Source: Apoderus coryli (lineage: Eukaryota; Arthropoda; Insecta; Coleoptera; Attelabidae). Taken from it: DNA of 64,000 nt. The notes beneath the pieces are model-generated. The model had not been told where the DNA came from and did not search any database. It was given only the letters and a program-made list of their open reading frames with translations. Numbering within the stretch: the first letter of the stretch is position 1; each line of letters starts with the position of its first letter. The translations under genes and the position numbers were made by a program. The DNA is taken from positions 16,306,001 to 16,370,000 of the forward strand of contig OU452201.1 in NCBI GenBank assembly GCA_911728435.2. Reading direction: 5' to 3'. Shown in pieces: positions 12,425-23,735 of the stretch.

Positions 12425-13078
12425 ATTGGAATTCATTGGAATTGCTTCCCAAGTGATCCTTCATCCATGTGGTGATTATTCTTGCTGTATGAATTGGCCA
12501 GGTATCTTTGAATAGTCTGTGTACCTTCCAGAATTTCTAATCGCACCCCAAACGATTACTGATCCGGCTCGGCTATAACGACGTGATAAAAATCGTTCTA
12601 CCAACCTCAAATCGTGAAAATAATATTGACAGCCATCAGGTCCATCGAAATTAAACTGCTTTTCATCACTGATGACAACTGTTTTCCATTCATCTACACA
12701 TTCAAGATAATTGCAAGCAAATTCGAATTGCACTTGCTTATGTTGTTCCACCAGGACAGTTGCCTTGCGCAGTTTTTTCTCCTCAAGTGGACATATTACC
12801 CTTTGGATCGTTCGTACGAAAAGATAACTTCTGGCTCTATCTCTAATTTGCTTAGCTATAGAATTGGACGCTATCCGCAAAATCCTCCCTTGCTGTTGTT
12901 GCCGTTGCACTGCTGTTAATAAACCACGTACGATTCTTCTGGCGATATTCCGATTCGAGTAACCTGCTTCTCGAAACCTTTGGATTCTTGCTCTTTCTTC
13001 TACACATAAAGTTCTTTCACGACCCATACTGACAACCAAGTAATTGGAAAACAGAGAGTAATCAAGTGTCGAGCACTG
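12425..13078 (-). pseudogene. Tc3-like transposase, N-terminal half, with 5' terminus
   Basis: The minus-strand reading starts with ATG at 13027 (MGRERTLCVEERARIQRF). The N-terminal helix-turn-helix (GYSNRNIARRI) follows, then a second DNA-binding region (IRDRARSYLFVRTIQRVI) and the first catalytic motif SDEKQFNFDGPDG. After VIVWGAIRNSGR the protein is rearranged. A frameshifted piece IHTARIITTWMKDH (about 12440-12490) corresponds to the region after the second catalytic aspartate, so the central D and the third acidic residue are lost. The element end is at 13078-13080 (gagcactgta on plus), and the opposite end is not visible. The family is Tc3-like Tc1/mariner; it is inactive. Confidence 0.8.
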
Positions 13079-13080
13079 TA

Positions 13081-14820
13081 TCTTAACAATATATAGGGCA
13101 GATGGTAAGAGTTGATTTTTATGACTGTTTATCTATTCAGAAGATTCACAAGAAAATTAAATCTCAAAGTGTTACCCAACATACCGGTTGTCTCACTAAG
13201 GCTATCGATCTCCAAATTATTGGTCGTACAGCTTTTGGATAAGAAAAATATTCGCAAAAGTGGCCAAGAGAAGTTGACCAAAATAGTTTTTAACTTTCAA
13301 TAACTACCACTAGAGGGCGCATTTAAAAAAAATCTAAAAACTGCAATATTTAAAAAACTCAAATTGCCAGGTAGGCATTAGATCACACTTTCGAATCTTA
13401 CTTTTAATAATCTACAACTTTATTCCTTGTTATTTTGACGTATGTCCTAAAATAAAGGGTAACAGAATGATGTTCTAGAAAACATGCAATATCTCGGCGA
13501 CCCTTTATCCAATTTAAGTCTAGTTAAGTTCATGGAGAGAGCAATTGATATCTTTCATTTAAAATGCAAATAAACCTTAATTATTTTTTACCAACTGTCC
13601 GCTAGGTGGCGTTGAATATCGAAATAACTGATTTAGCCCTTTTCTTTAAAAAATAAATGGGATGATAGTTTTTATATCTTCGTTTAAATAAGCCTAAAAT
13701 AAGCAACAAACTGACATAAACTATTTAAATATCGTTACCTTTTCTCTCTTTTTTTTTAGTATTAACGGTTTATAGTTCTTGATCCACACGTATTCGCTTC
13801 CGTCAAGTAAAATCAAAATTTCATCCAAAGCTAATTTTTAAATTGTTTTACGACGTTTTTACTCGGGTCTTAGACATCATCAGAGATTTATTCCGGCTCT
13901 CTCAAGTAAGATAAAAATAATTTCCTTTGGTTTATTGTTTTATTTCCAACGTGTCGTACGTTTCGTCCTGCTTTTGATAGCTCATCAAATCCTACTAAAG
14001 ATTAACACGTTATTTTCTTTGTGTAATTTTTTAATAATAACTACTTTTCTTAATGTGTTGATTGTATCGTTTTTTAAAGTTGTTTTTTTTTTTCCTGAAA
14101 GCTGTACGACTAATAATTTCGGAGATACAGCCAGTGGATAGCCTTCGTGAGACACCCGGTACTTTCTTAATATGCATGTGTGGACAAATCTATCGCTTTA
14201 GTATCACATTCTATAAGTATTTTTATATTTCAAAATTCGAAAAAACTAAAAGCTAATTCAAAAAGAACGCAAGCCGCCTTTAAATATCTCAACGGATACT
14301 CTGAATTCGAACCAACTAAATCAATATCATACCAAACTATACATTTTTATAACAGTTTTTTAATAAAGAATTAAAAATACCGAATGTTCTATTTAAAATG
14401 CAACCTTAATCTGGATTTACCTTATAATTGTGTTTACAATTTCAAACAAAAGAGATATTAAACAAAAAACCAGTAATTGATTTAATAAATTTTGAAAAAC
14501 ATGTTTAATAAATAAGATTTCACACGAGAAACTTTCATTTCGGACACTTAGTAATATTGCAGTAATATGTGGTTTTCTAATTTCCCTAAATTTTCTTTAT
14601 GCAGCGCTGGACTAGATAATACTGGAGACCCGCAGCTGTTATCTGAAGTCCACAAAGCTCCTTAAGAAACCGAAATAATATGTTGTATTTCAAGTGGATG
14701 GATCACAATTTCAAATTCCATAATTAGTATTATTTTCAGTAATTCGTATTTATTAAAAAATAAAAACATTTGAATCTAAGAGAAGCTGTGGACTCGCAGT
14801 ATTAAAGCACGGCAAATATA
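13081..14820. other. Non-coding stretch with a solo mariner-like terminus
   Basis: No gene is recognised. A right-facing terminus, gagacacccggta (about 14150-14162), is preceded by text typical of such ends (atttcggagatacagcc). It is probably a solo MITE end. The T-rich small frames at 13935-14374 are not convincing. Confidence 0.4.
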
Positions 14821-15249
14821 CACGGCGTTTCAGACTTCCTGAATCAAACTTAAGTTCCGGTTAGACCTGCAGGTCCCAAATGTTTTAGATGGAGTTATAA
14901 AAACGTTAAACAATATATTTCCTTCATTTTTACAAAGGGTAAATGATTTTGGAAAAACTAAAATGATTTTTGAAAATCTAAGATTGTTTTGCCAAATTAG
15001 TCATGTTGGGGTTTCTAAAGTTACTTTCAGACTACGCGACGAGCTGAGGTCTCATACATACACAGTCCATATTGTCAGCTAGAACCTCTTCTTCTGATGG
15101 TTAGTAAAAGTGCAACTGACTATCCAGCGAAGTTTGGTTGAACGATAATTCATGTAAGAAAAATATAAAATTATACTTTAAACAATGCATTTTCACCCGC
15201 AATATCTAACCATGTTTCTTGTATAATTTAACAAGTCTGAAACACCATG
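14821..15249. mobile_element. Non-autonomous TA-flanked MITE, 429 bp
   Basis: The left end reads cacggcgtttcagactt after TA. The right end is its near reverse complement (aagtctgaaacaccatg before TA), so the terminal repeats are about 17 bp with two differences. No coding capacity is seen in the interior. A TA target duplication suggests mobilisation by a Tc1/mariner transposase. Confidence 0.65.
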
Positions 15250-15251
15250 TA

Positions 15252-16210
15252 TATGCATTATTATAGTATTTTTTACACAAAATAATTACATTAACCATAT
15301 TTTTTTATATTATTATGTATGTACTTATGTTGTTTTGCAAATTACACAATTCAGTTTATATAACAATTTTATTTATTTATTTATCAAATATCTAAATATA
15401 TATACAACATTTGTGTGTTAAAAAAAATGTTTGTTTTTTTATATATGAAAGAAAAAATAAATTAGTTCATTTTAAAAAATGTTCATAATATTTATACATA
15501 TATAAAGTTTTTGTTTTAATTTATTAATAAGAGTCTCTTTTTTTTTGTATGAGTTTTTAACACAAGTATATAGAGGCCAAACACCATGTCTTACAATAAT
15601 CCACTAGATTTCATTTCATAATCACTATTTAAGTTAGTATTTTTCATTTAACAGAAAACACAATAAATTTTCATGTGTTCTTTTGCACCGCAATTTTCAA
15701 GTTAATATAATAAATTAAAACGAATCTAGTATTCCAAAAACTCGTCCATTCTCAAAGGGGTGTAGTACTTTTAAGCGGTTTTCTTGTCTTAAACTTTTTC
15801 CCAAGGTATACTTTAATGTTTATATTTTTTAGTGGAATAAGTACAGAAAAAATTACCATAATAATAATGAATGAAATCTCGTATCATCCATCGAGATAGT
15901 ACTTATTCCCTCTACACCGTAAGATACTTTTATTTTGGTTTTATTGAAAATACTGTTTCATATTAAATGGATTATTTAATGTATATTTCGTTATGTTGAA
16001 ACCAACCTGTACTAGTGAACAAAATGCGATATCATATTCGACAATTTTCCATCTTTTTTTTCCCCTCCCCTCGAAATAAATTCTACTTATATTGGTAAAC
16101 CAAACGGCGTCTGCTCCACAAAATTCTTTATTATTGTTGCCAAACATGTTTCGGAAAGACTATTCCATCCTGTGACATGACCACTATAATGCACCACTAG
16201 AAATCTGGCA
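15252..16210. other. Very AT-rich non-coding stretch
   Basis: Long A/T runs; no gene seen. The minus-strand frames covering 15941-16560 are partly antisense shadows of the RT remnant that follows. Confidence 0.4.
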
Positions 16211-16214
16211 TTTA

Positions 16215-17130
16215 GTTCAGAGGTAATTGATAAGGGCGGCCAGATGGATGTGATATACACGGATTTGCGAAGGCTTTTGATATGGTGGATTATGAGATAT
16301 TGCTGCAAAAATTGGACCAATTGGGTTTTGTTACGGACTTGAACATTTTTTTGGAATTCATATCTTTCGAATAGAGAGCAGATTGTATCATATAATGGAT
16401 ACAAGTCATACACATATCGCTCACTTTCAGGTGTTCCTCGAGGTTCTAACCTGGGTCCATTGTTGTTCTTGTTGTTCGTAAATGATTTGGTTAACAAAAT
16501 TAATTGTGACAAGTTATTGTTTGCGGGTGATTTAAAGATTTTCTTTGACTCTGTGGTCAATTATTTTTGACCCTGGACTTTGTTTCGTGGATCACATTTT
16601 GACGAAGGTAATTGAGGCCAAAAAAATCATATGGGTTTATAGTTAGAAATACCAGAAACTTTAATAATGTTAGTTCGTTGATGGTTCTATATAATGCTTA
16701 CATTCGTTGTAAACTTGAGTATGGTTCATTGGTTTGGTATCCCTTTTATAATACGCATAAAACTGCAGTTGAAAAAATCCAACGTGGATTTTTGAAATGT
16801 TTAATATTTAGAGAGGAAGGAATTTATGCTGAAAGGGGTATCGACTATACCATACTCTTAAATCGATTTAATTTACAAAGCTTGGAGACAAGAAACATTT
16901 TAAATTCAATTGTATTCTTATATAAGCTCCAGCATGGTGAAATAGATTGTCCTCATATGCTTCGATGTAAATTTTAGTGTTCCGAGAATGGAGGGTCGAT
17001 ATAATCACACTTTTCACATTGACAGAGCAAGGGCGAATGTGCTTATTCTACGTTCTGCTGTTAGTATAATGTGTGAACTACAATTGTATTTGTGCGAACT
17101 GTGATGTCTTTGCTTCTGGTTTGAGTGAAG
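16215..17130 (+). pseudogene. Non-LTR reverse transcriptase remnant with internal deletion
   Basis: The forward reading, with frameshifts, gives IDKGGQMDVIYT, FAKAFDMVDYEILLQKL, then SGVPRGSNLGPLLFLLFVND, then CDKLLFAGDLKIFF, where the catalytic FADD box is decayed to FAGD. A deletion then joins this to the C-terminal region at 16640-16977 (LMVLYNAYIRCKLEYGSLVW and EKIQRGFLKCLIF). A last frameshift leads into VPRMEGRYNHTFHIDRARAN near 16980-17045. The motif order is that of a Jockey/CR1-like RT. It lies 0.7 kb beyond the 3' end of the Sprouty gene, on the opposite strand. Confidence 0.8.
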
Positions 17131-17804
17131 TTCTAGAATGTGCCACCGAGCACTTTAGTAATTAAAATTGTTATTATGGGTTTTGAATAATTATTATTTT
17201 GTTTTAACTGCTGTATTGGAAATTGTATCATTGGTAATAAACTGATGGGTAAATACAAACTTACGCAGATATATTAACTTAGACATGGAACTTTTATATT
17301 TTAATTTATAACTACGTGAGTTTGTATGTCATGCCACTGATGATGGAATATTCTTTCCAAAACATGTCTGGCAACAACCCCATCCTGAATTTAACATACT
17401 TATAAAGAATTCTGTGAATCAGACGCCGTTCAATTTATCAATACATCCCATTCGTTATGGATTACTTCAAGAAATACTATATTTAAATCGGTTTTTTGGA
17501 TAAATCAAAACAATCTATAGAAGAAAAACAATTTCCCTATACGCTTGATTGGATATTTCGCCTCTATATAGTGTTAGACAACCTGGAATCACTGTATAAT
17601 TTAAAGTTAAAATTGTTCTATCTAGGTACACAATATTATACAAAATAAAAATTTAAAAAGGCAGTCGTCGTCGGGTACTAAGCATTCGCGCGTCACACTC
17701 TTTATATTACATCATTCACATCATCAACATTCAAAAACCGGGTAGTTTTTCTACTATCCTTAATAAGTGGTACCACTACACTGAATTTACTACAACACTG
17801 GCGC
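17131..17804. other. 3' flank / probable 3' UTR of the Sprouty gene
   Basis: Non-coding. The part next to the minus-strand Sprouty stop codon (about 17660-17804) is less AT-rich than the surroundings and is probably 3' UTR. I could not identify the polyadenylation site with confidence. Confidence 0.35.
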
Positions 17805-18286
17805 TTAAAACTCCACACTCGCGTCCAATAAACGTTTCTCCGGCGTGTGGACCGCCGGCGGACTGCACTGGCAGCCGCTGCGCGAATGCCTCGAATAGCA
17901 TACCTCCACTGCCCGTTTGCAGCCCCTGAGTGGCCAGTAGAGCCACAGGCAAGGCAACACAACGGAGAGAGCGCCCAAACATCCCCATCGAGCAATTCGT
18001 CGATCCGGTCCACAGCCGCATGGATTGTCCGCACAATTTTCTCCTTGCGCGATTTCATCGTCGGTGTCCGAGCAGTGGTAAAACAGTCCCTTGACGCAAC
18101 AGAGACAGCTGCCGTAATCGGTGACGGTGTCGGCTGAGAGAAGGCAAGTGCCGTCGCAGACCCACTTCTGAGGCAATTCTGCCGGTTCCTGACAGGTTTC
18201 GCACCGGCACAGGCCGCATTCCGGGCAGAGTATGGAGGGTCGGCTAAAACACTGCCGTTTGACTGCAGGGGGTAAGTGGTGATGCA
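17805..18286 (-). CDS. spry: Sprouty homologue, C-terminal exon (cysteine-rich Sprouty domain)
   Basis: Sprouty proteins are membrane-associated feedback inhibitors of receptor tyrosine kinase/Ras-MAPK signalling (FGF and EGF receptors in insects). This exon carries the whole Sprouty domain, predicted residues about 158-278: CPECGLCRCETC, KWVCDGTC, GSCLCCVKGLFYHCS, ENCADNPCGCGP, the hydrophobic LGALSVVLPCLWLYWPLRGC and CYSRHSRSGCQC. I count 20 cysteines. The motif order and spacing match the family; one cysteine usual after the RGC block (K-L-C) is replaced (CKRAVEVC). The acceptor is ttaattgtttcag just before the exon. With the G left over from exon 23324-23735 the junction codon is GTG (V138). 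The TAA stop is at 17805-17807. The 19-residue tail after the domain is not conserved. Base composition is much more GC-rich than the surroundings, as expected for a constrained host exon. Confidence 0.93.
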
Positions 18287-19535
18287 CTGAAACAATTAAA
18301 ATAAAATATGTTACGTATTTATTAAACATTTTTGGATAAACACAGGTCCGACCACGGAACTAATCCTTAATAATCACTTAATCTATAAGAAAGGAGATGC
18401 CATAATCTTATGCCGGCAAGTGGGTAGAAAAAAAGTGGGCAGCCGTTTCTAAAAGCAAATATATTGGCTATTACGAGAATCAAAATGTGTTAAACGGTAC
18501 AAAATTACATTATAATAAGATTACTAGAGTTACAGATCTCAAGGAGTTTTCAATAAAAATACTGGTGAAAAAAGTTGAGAAATTAGAGTTATCCAACTTC
18601 AAGTGGCCCAAGTGTGCCAAAAAATGCAGTTTGGAGAGCCGCATTATAAAATACTTCGTATGTAACTTTATCAGTGAGTATATTTTGACTTTATAAATTT
18701 CATGTTCATAGTAAGTACATTAAGTATATACTTAGGTAGAGAAGAAGGCCTTATGGCCTTCTCAAGCGAGGTATATATACAATTTTTGTTACTACTAACA
18801 CTGATAAATTACAAATCATAAATAAGCATATTAGATTTGATTAGATGTTGAAGTTGTCATTTTAAAATATCAAAAGATGTAACTGCATATTTGAAAGTTT
18901 TCAGTTCTGATCATCTTTTTTTTCTTGAGTAAAATTCATATTTTTGACACACCTCTTATACGACTGAAAAAATTTATTATCTGATGATTGTATTTTAGAT
19001 TTTAGAACATGCAGAACTCTTTATGAACAATAACTTTTTTTTCATAAAATTAATAATAAAAAAGTTTCCCATATCGTCCCAACTTCATGAGACATATTGT
19101 ATATATATACAGGGTGTCCTACGGTGGCAACCCATTAGATTATTTCAGAAACTACTTCGAATTGAATTTTGAAAATTTCAGTGTCTATATTGTCAAATAT
19201 GCTCTACTCAAATAATATAATAGCAACGGCATAGCACTTCCGGTTATACCGGAAGTTGATGGCAACTTTGTTATTTTAAATGCAACACCCTATATATTAT
19301 TACATTTTTGGATTCTAAATAAGAGTTCAGACATATTTCATGTAACATGTCCTATACCTAACGTCAGTCGTTTCTGACTTATATCAAGATTTATGTCAAA
19401 ATTGACAGTTTAGGGCTCCATAAGAATTCCTTTTTTTCCTTGTAAATCAGTATTTAATAATTATTTTGCAGGTATTTTCTTATCAGGTGGGATCTTCTTT
19501 TTCGAATTGACAAGACATTTTCTGATTAGTTTATA

Positions 19536-20970
19536 CAGGGTGGTCAAAAAATTATATTGAAAACGGTTCAAGAAAAACAGATGAAAGTCAATTTTTTCAA
19601 ATGGAATGGGCATATTATTATTATTTTATCTTCCTTAGCATTAAAAAATAATGCGATTTTGTAATAGGTTATCATTTTCTAAAATGCATAGCTTTCGAAA
19701 TATCGTCATTTTAAATTTTTCTGCAGCGCCTACCCTTGTCTCTCTGGAAGCTAGCTAATTAATTTAGTTAGCCATGAAATTATTGTCATTTTAACGTCAA
19801 ACTAAACGTCAAATTAATAAAAATGAAAAATACTCATTGATATTATAAATTTATTATTAATTCATGGAGAATAAAACAAAGTGATTAATATCACCTATAG
19901 AGTATTTAACGAGAGAAACCCCCATTTGCTAACGATGACTAGAATAATTAGGAAGAATTTTGAGAAATCATTTAGAGCAGGTTGGGAGGTATACAAATCA
20001 AGTAGGTACCAAAAACGTTCACACTAAATTTATTTTGAAAATTTCGTTCACGAATAGCGTGCGGATTCTCAGAAGCCCAAAAATGGCTATTTTGTCTATT
20101 AACGATTCCATCTCTCGAAAATTTCGACTCATCTGTCCAAATGACTTTTTGCAGAAACCCAGGATCTTCTTGCGTTCGTGTTAAAATGGTTTCGCAGAAC
20201 CGTACACGTCGTTCGGCATCACCTGCTTCCAGAGCACAAAGATATTTGAATTTAAATGGATGTAAACCACTACTTTTTAATATTTTTTGGACAGAGGATT
20301 TTGAAATTCCTAGATCTTGTTCAGCAGCACGCACTGATGATTCAGGATATGTATTAAAATATGCCAAAACATTTACCACATTATGCTCATTTGTAGTTAC
20401 AGGTTTTTGTAGTACTCGATTTGCATGACACTGCCCCCAACGTATTTGATTTCTCAAAATTCCTATTAATTTTTCTCTAGTCATTGTTGGCAAATGCGGG
20501 TTTCTCTCGTTAAATACTCTCCAGGTTCTATTAATCACTTTGTTACATTCTCCATGGATTAATAATACATTTACAATATCAGCATATGAATAAATATTTT
20601 CCATTTTGTAATAGTTATTGTAAAATATAATGGTCACAAATATTGATAAATAACGACTGTTTGGATAGCAACAACTAATTTCATATTAGGTTTGACGTTT
20701 ATGCTAATTCAGAGCAATGTCATTATTTTCATGGCTAACTAAATTAATTAGCTAGCTTCCAGAGAGACACCGGTAGGCGCTGCAGAAAAATTGAAAATGA
20801 CGATATTTCGAAAACTATGCATTTTAGAAAATGATAACCTATTACAAAATTGCATTATTTTTTAATGCTAAGGAAGATAACATAATAATAATATACCCAT
20901 TCCATTTGAAAAAATTGACTTCCAACTGTTTTTCTTGAACCGGTTTCAATATAATTTTTTGGCCACCCTG
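19536..20970 (-). mobile_element. Mariner-like element, rearranged, inserted at the palindrome centre
   Basis: TA-flanked ends read cagggtggtcaaaaaatta on the left and the reverse complement (one change) on the right. The inverted repeat is about 235 bp with about 11 differences (roughly 95%), older-looking than the outer arms. Further in, the left arm (19850-19970) is an inverted copy of the transposase N-terminal coding region of the right side (about 20449-20580), so the half encoding the transposase C-terminus has been replaced by an inverted copy of the 5' half. The element cannot be autonomous. Confidence 0.8.
19972..20604 (-). pseudogene. Mariner-like transposase, N-terminal half only
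   Basis: I take ATG at 20604 (MENIYSYADIVNVLLIHGE); an open frame upstream to 20637 begins with GTG. Visible in order are a helix-turn-helix region (VFNERNPHLPTMTREKL, then SSVRAAEQDLGISKSSVQKI), the linker HPFKFKYLCALEAGDAERRV and the first catalytic motif VIWTDESKFSRDGIVN, then FWASENPHAI. After FSVNV the sequence leaves the family (expected WCGI) and stops at 19972, so the second and third catalytic aspartates are absent. It lies antisense to nothing known; it is in the same orientation as the host gene, inside its intron. Confidence 0.8.
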
Positions 20971-21539
20971 TATAAACTAATCAGAAATTGTCTTGTCAAT
21001 TCGAAAAAGAAGATCCCACCTGATAAGAAAATACATGCAAAATAATTATTAAATACTGATTTACAAGGAAAAAACGGAATTCTTATGGAGCCCTAAACTG
21101 TCAATTTTGACATAAATCTTGATATAAGTCAAAAACGACTGACGTTAGGTATAGGACATGATACATGAAATATGTCTGAACTCTTATTTAGAATCCAAAA
21201 ATATAATAATATATAGGGTATTCCATTTAAAATAACAAAGTTGCCAACAACTTCCGGTATAACCGGAAGTGCTATGCCGTTGCTATTATATTATTTGAGT
21301 AGAGCATATTTGGCAATATAGACACTGAAATTTTCAAAATTCAATTCGATGTAGTTTCTGAAATAATCTAATGGGTTGCCACCGTAGGACACCCTGTATA
21401 TATATAGGTATATACATAGTTTATAATGTTTATAACTTATAACATGATAATGTAATGATAATGTTTATAACATGATAAACTAACCCCTACCTAAATACAA
21501 TATAAATACAAATTAGAAATAAAAAAAATGCAAGACCAG

Positions 21540-21955
21540 GAATCGAACCCAAGACCTTCCGCACCCAAAGCCACGCCGATTACCACTGAGTTACGGTCAA
21601 CGGTAAAAGAAATAAAACCAAATTGCATTAAACTTACAAATATTATGTCATACGGCCACATATATTTGTAACTGTAATTTTCTCGAGAATTATGGAGGCA
21701 AATATCAAAAGTAGCCTATCGCTGTAAAGCAGATACAAAAAGCTTTCAAATGATGTATCACTTGACTCTACTGCTATTTGAAAATTTGGGGGTTGTGTGT
21801 ATCGCAGGGCTAAAGCGGTTTCAACCAAAAACTAATGGGTTCATCGTAGAACTTACCCAAACTCATATACCAAAATTTAGCTGAATTGGTTGAAGCATTC
21901 AGGCGCTATCGTGGAAGAATACATACACACACAGACAGACTTTCATCTGTAAATG
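21540..21955 (-). repeat. tRNA-related composite repeat, copy 2
   Basis: On the minus strand, about 21607 down to 21535 resembles a tRNA: a box-A-like TAACTCAGTGGT and a box B GGTTCGATTCC, followed by a T run. Upstream of it on that strand is the repeat body (21640-21930), matching 3498-3771 and 56033-56330, which begins near a short ca/ga-rich tract (acacacacagacagac, about 21930-21945). No full acceptor stem can be folded by eye, so this is a tRNA-derived repeat and not a working tRNA gene. Confidence 0.7.
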
Positions 21956-22164
21956 GTCTTAATTGTCCGCCTTTATCACATTTTTTAGCGCGTAAGTCCT
22001 AAAACCTGCATGTTGGGGTATCGTTCACCTGGCTGACATTTGAGGGTCTGCTCTGCTTAAGTTCTCAAAAGCAATTATGGCTGAGTAAAAACTGAAATCT
22101 CTCTTTAGATTCCATTGTAGAAAAATCGCATTTTTATTTAAACTACTTTAAACAAACTCATTTG

Positions 22165-23010
22165 TTGTGGGTGGAGTCACCCTCTTCTTACAACAAGCTT
22201 CGACCAATTAATATCTTACCAAAATGCTTGAGCGACTAGTGAGTGATCAAATTCAAAATTATTTGCAGCAGCATAGTATGCTGCCCTCTGAGCAGTCAGG
22301 CTTCAGAAAAATGAACCCTGTTGAAGGTAGTGGATGAATTCCGAATTAACCCAGATAAAACGCTTAAAGCAGAATCATAGGGTTTTCGTGGATAACGTTG
22401 CTGTTCAGTGCAAGTGCTCGTAACCTTGGAGTTATTATCGACAACAATCTCAAATTTGAGTCGGACTGTTCCTCTATATAATAGAAAAAATGTTTTTTCA
22501 GAGTTAGGTCATTCCATCATTTGGAACATATTCTTGACGAAGGAACTAAGTTGAAGCTCGTTAAGTCGCTTGTATATCCGCATATAGATTACTGTTCGCA
22601 GGTGTACTATCGTTTTCTGTCTAACTTTAATCAAAACAAAATTCAAAACGTTTGTGTTAGATTTGTTTGTAACGTTCCTTACCGGGCTCATATATCACCT
22701 ATTTTTGATTCAACTGAATGAACCTAGGTTCAATCTTAATACTGAATACTTGTATATTATGACGATGCTGTACAGGATTTACACTTCGAAGACTCCCAAG
22801 TATCTTTTTTGAATTATTAAGGCTGCGATCAAGTGTGCATAATGTAAATATACGTTTTAATAATTTTACAATACCGCAGCATTCTGGTAGTATATTTGAG
22901 GGTTGCTTTTCATATGCTGCTCCATGTTTATTGAACAGGTACTGTGACTTACTGTCACCTAGGCAATTTCAAGATAATTTAAAGGAAATATTGTTTAATT
23001 GAGACAGCTG
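22165..23010 (+). pseudogene. Non-LTR reverse transcriptase remnant inside the Sprouty intron
   Basis: Frame-hopping gives KLRPINILPK, then MLERLVSDQIQNYLQQHSML with PSEQSGFRK (RT fingers/palm). A large deletion follows, then SARNLGVIIDNNLKFES, KLKLVKSLVYPHIDYCSQVYY, KIQNVCVRFVCNVPYRAHIS and finally SIFEGCFSYAAPCLLNRYCD and LSPRQFQDNLKEILFN before a stop. The catalytic YADD region is missing. The sequence is antisense to the host gene. Confidence 0.8.
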
Positions 23011-23323
23011 CTGCTCTGTTTTCTTTTATTTTTTTAATTTAATGTAATTGAACTGTTTATGTTTTCTTTTGCTACATGGTTTTTATTGTGAATTAATTAG
23101 TTATGTTGGCAATATAGGTAGAGTGGAAGAATGGCGATGAGCCAAATCTCTTACCTTTTGCACAAGGTTGGATAGATAGATTACATATTTTAATATTGCA
23201 ATGTAAATTATTTTTGTATTTTATGTTTGTGAAATAATTTATTTCTCTCGTTCTTTTAATTATTTACATTCCCAAAACACTTTTTTTTGTAAATAAAATA
23301 GAACTTGACAGTACCTGACTTAC

Positions 23324-23735
23324 CGAAGCTGGTGGTAGGCATCGGCTGCTTGGACACGGTGCTAGGCAATATTGTAGCGTGTGGTGGCAGATCGAGTCGT
23401 GCCGGTCGCGGCACCGCCGTCCTCGCCGGTGGGGATGTTGGGGGGATCGATGACGCCGACAACGTATTGGTGGAGGTCGTCGAATGGGTGGTAATGCTGG
23501 GGGTGGCGCCCGACCTAAAAGGGTTGTCCACGTATTCATTGCTAATGCGTTCATTATCTGGTCGTGGTACAGTCAATGTAACTAATGTCGAATTTGAATT
23601 ATTACTATTTCCTGTTGTGGACCGCAACTGTGCTAATGGGACTTGTATCGGTGGAGGTGCGGGGGTGCTGTTCATGATATGCGCCCGCGGACGGTGAGCT
23701 CGCGGCATGGATGTTGAGCCACCATGATGAGCCAT
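23324..23735 (-). CDS. spry: Sprouty homologue, N-terminal coding exon
   Basis: ATG at 23735 (MAHHGGSTSMPRAHRPRAH) is the first in-frame start after an in-frame TGA in the 5' UTR. The exon encodes 137 residues plus one base. The key signature is VTLTVPRPDNERISNEYVDN at about residues 52-71: the NEYVD tyrosine (Tyr68) is the conserved Sprouty tyrosine that, when phosphorylated, docks SH2-like domains such as that of Cbl in the family, and fly Sprouty has a closely similar block. The rest is proline-, serine- and threonine-rich, probably disordered, with a second weak block near its end (STVSKQPMPTTSF). The donor gtaagt follows directly. Spliced to 17805-18286 it predicts 297 residues, close to vertebrate Sproutys and much shorter than the fly protein, which has long repeats. 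Confidence 0.88.

Larger units (their letters stand above)
19110..21396. mobile_element. Long palindromic TA-flanked element (outer element of a nested pair)
   Basis: The two arms, 19110-19533 and 20973-21396, are each exactly 424 bp and are reverse complements with 11 mismatches and no gaps as I read them (about 97% identity). The ends read cagggtgtcctacggtggc and are flanked by TA. The arms carry no coding capacity. The arms meet at a central TA where a second element (19536-20970) sits with TA on each side; removing it leaves a continuous palindrome (gattagttta-TA-taaactaatc). A decayed piece of the same arm sequence is at about 35745-35860. It could be a foldback MITE or a product of inverted duplication; see findings. 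Confidence 0.85.
18287..23323 (-). other. Sprouty intron, about 5.0 kb, filled with transposable elements
   Basis: The donor is gtaagt just after the N-terminal exon (minus strand, from 23323 downward). The acceptor is ...tttcag before 18286. The intron is phase 1. It contains a nested palindromic element (19110-21396), a tRNA-related repeat (21540-21955) and a non-LTR RT remnant on the opposite strand (22165-23010). About 18300-19100 is AT-rich filler with a short perfect hairpin (gaaggccttatggccttc, about 18741-18759). Confidence 0.8.

Noticed and set aside
12614..12919. Plus-strand 101-codon frame
   Set aside because: Shadow of the Tc3-like transposase on the minus strand.
16087..16560. 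Minus-strand 157-codon frame
   Set aside because: It is the complement of a reverse transcriptase remnant whose motifs read on the plus strand.
17847..18137. Plus-strand open frame of 96 codons
   Set aside because: It is antisense to the Sprouty domain exon; it is open only because that exon is GC-rich.
17702..18295. Minus-strand 197-codon frame overlapping the Sprouty exon
   Set aside because: It is the wrong frame of the same exon; its translation lacks the cysteine pattern and has no family resemblance.
18741..18759. Bacterial-style terminator hairpin
   Set aside because: A perfect short hairpin lies inside a eukaryotic intron; no bacterial context.
23305..23697. Plus-strand 130-codon glycine/valine-rich frame
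   Set aside because: Antisense shadow of the Sprouty N-terminal exon, without a plausible start or splice context.
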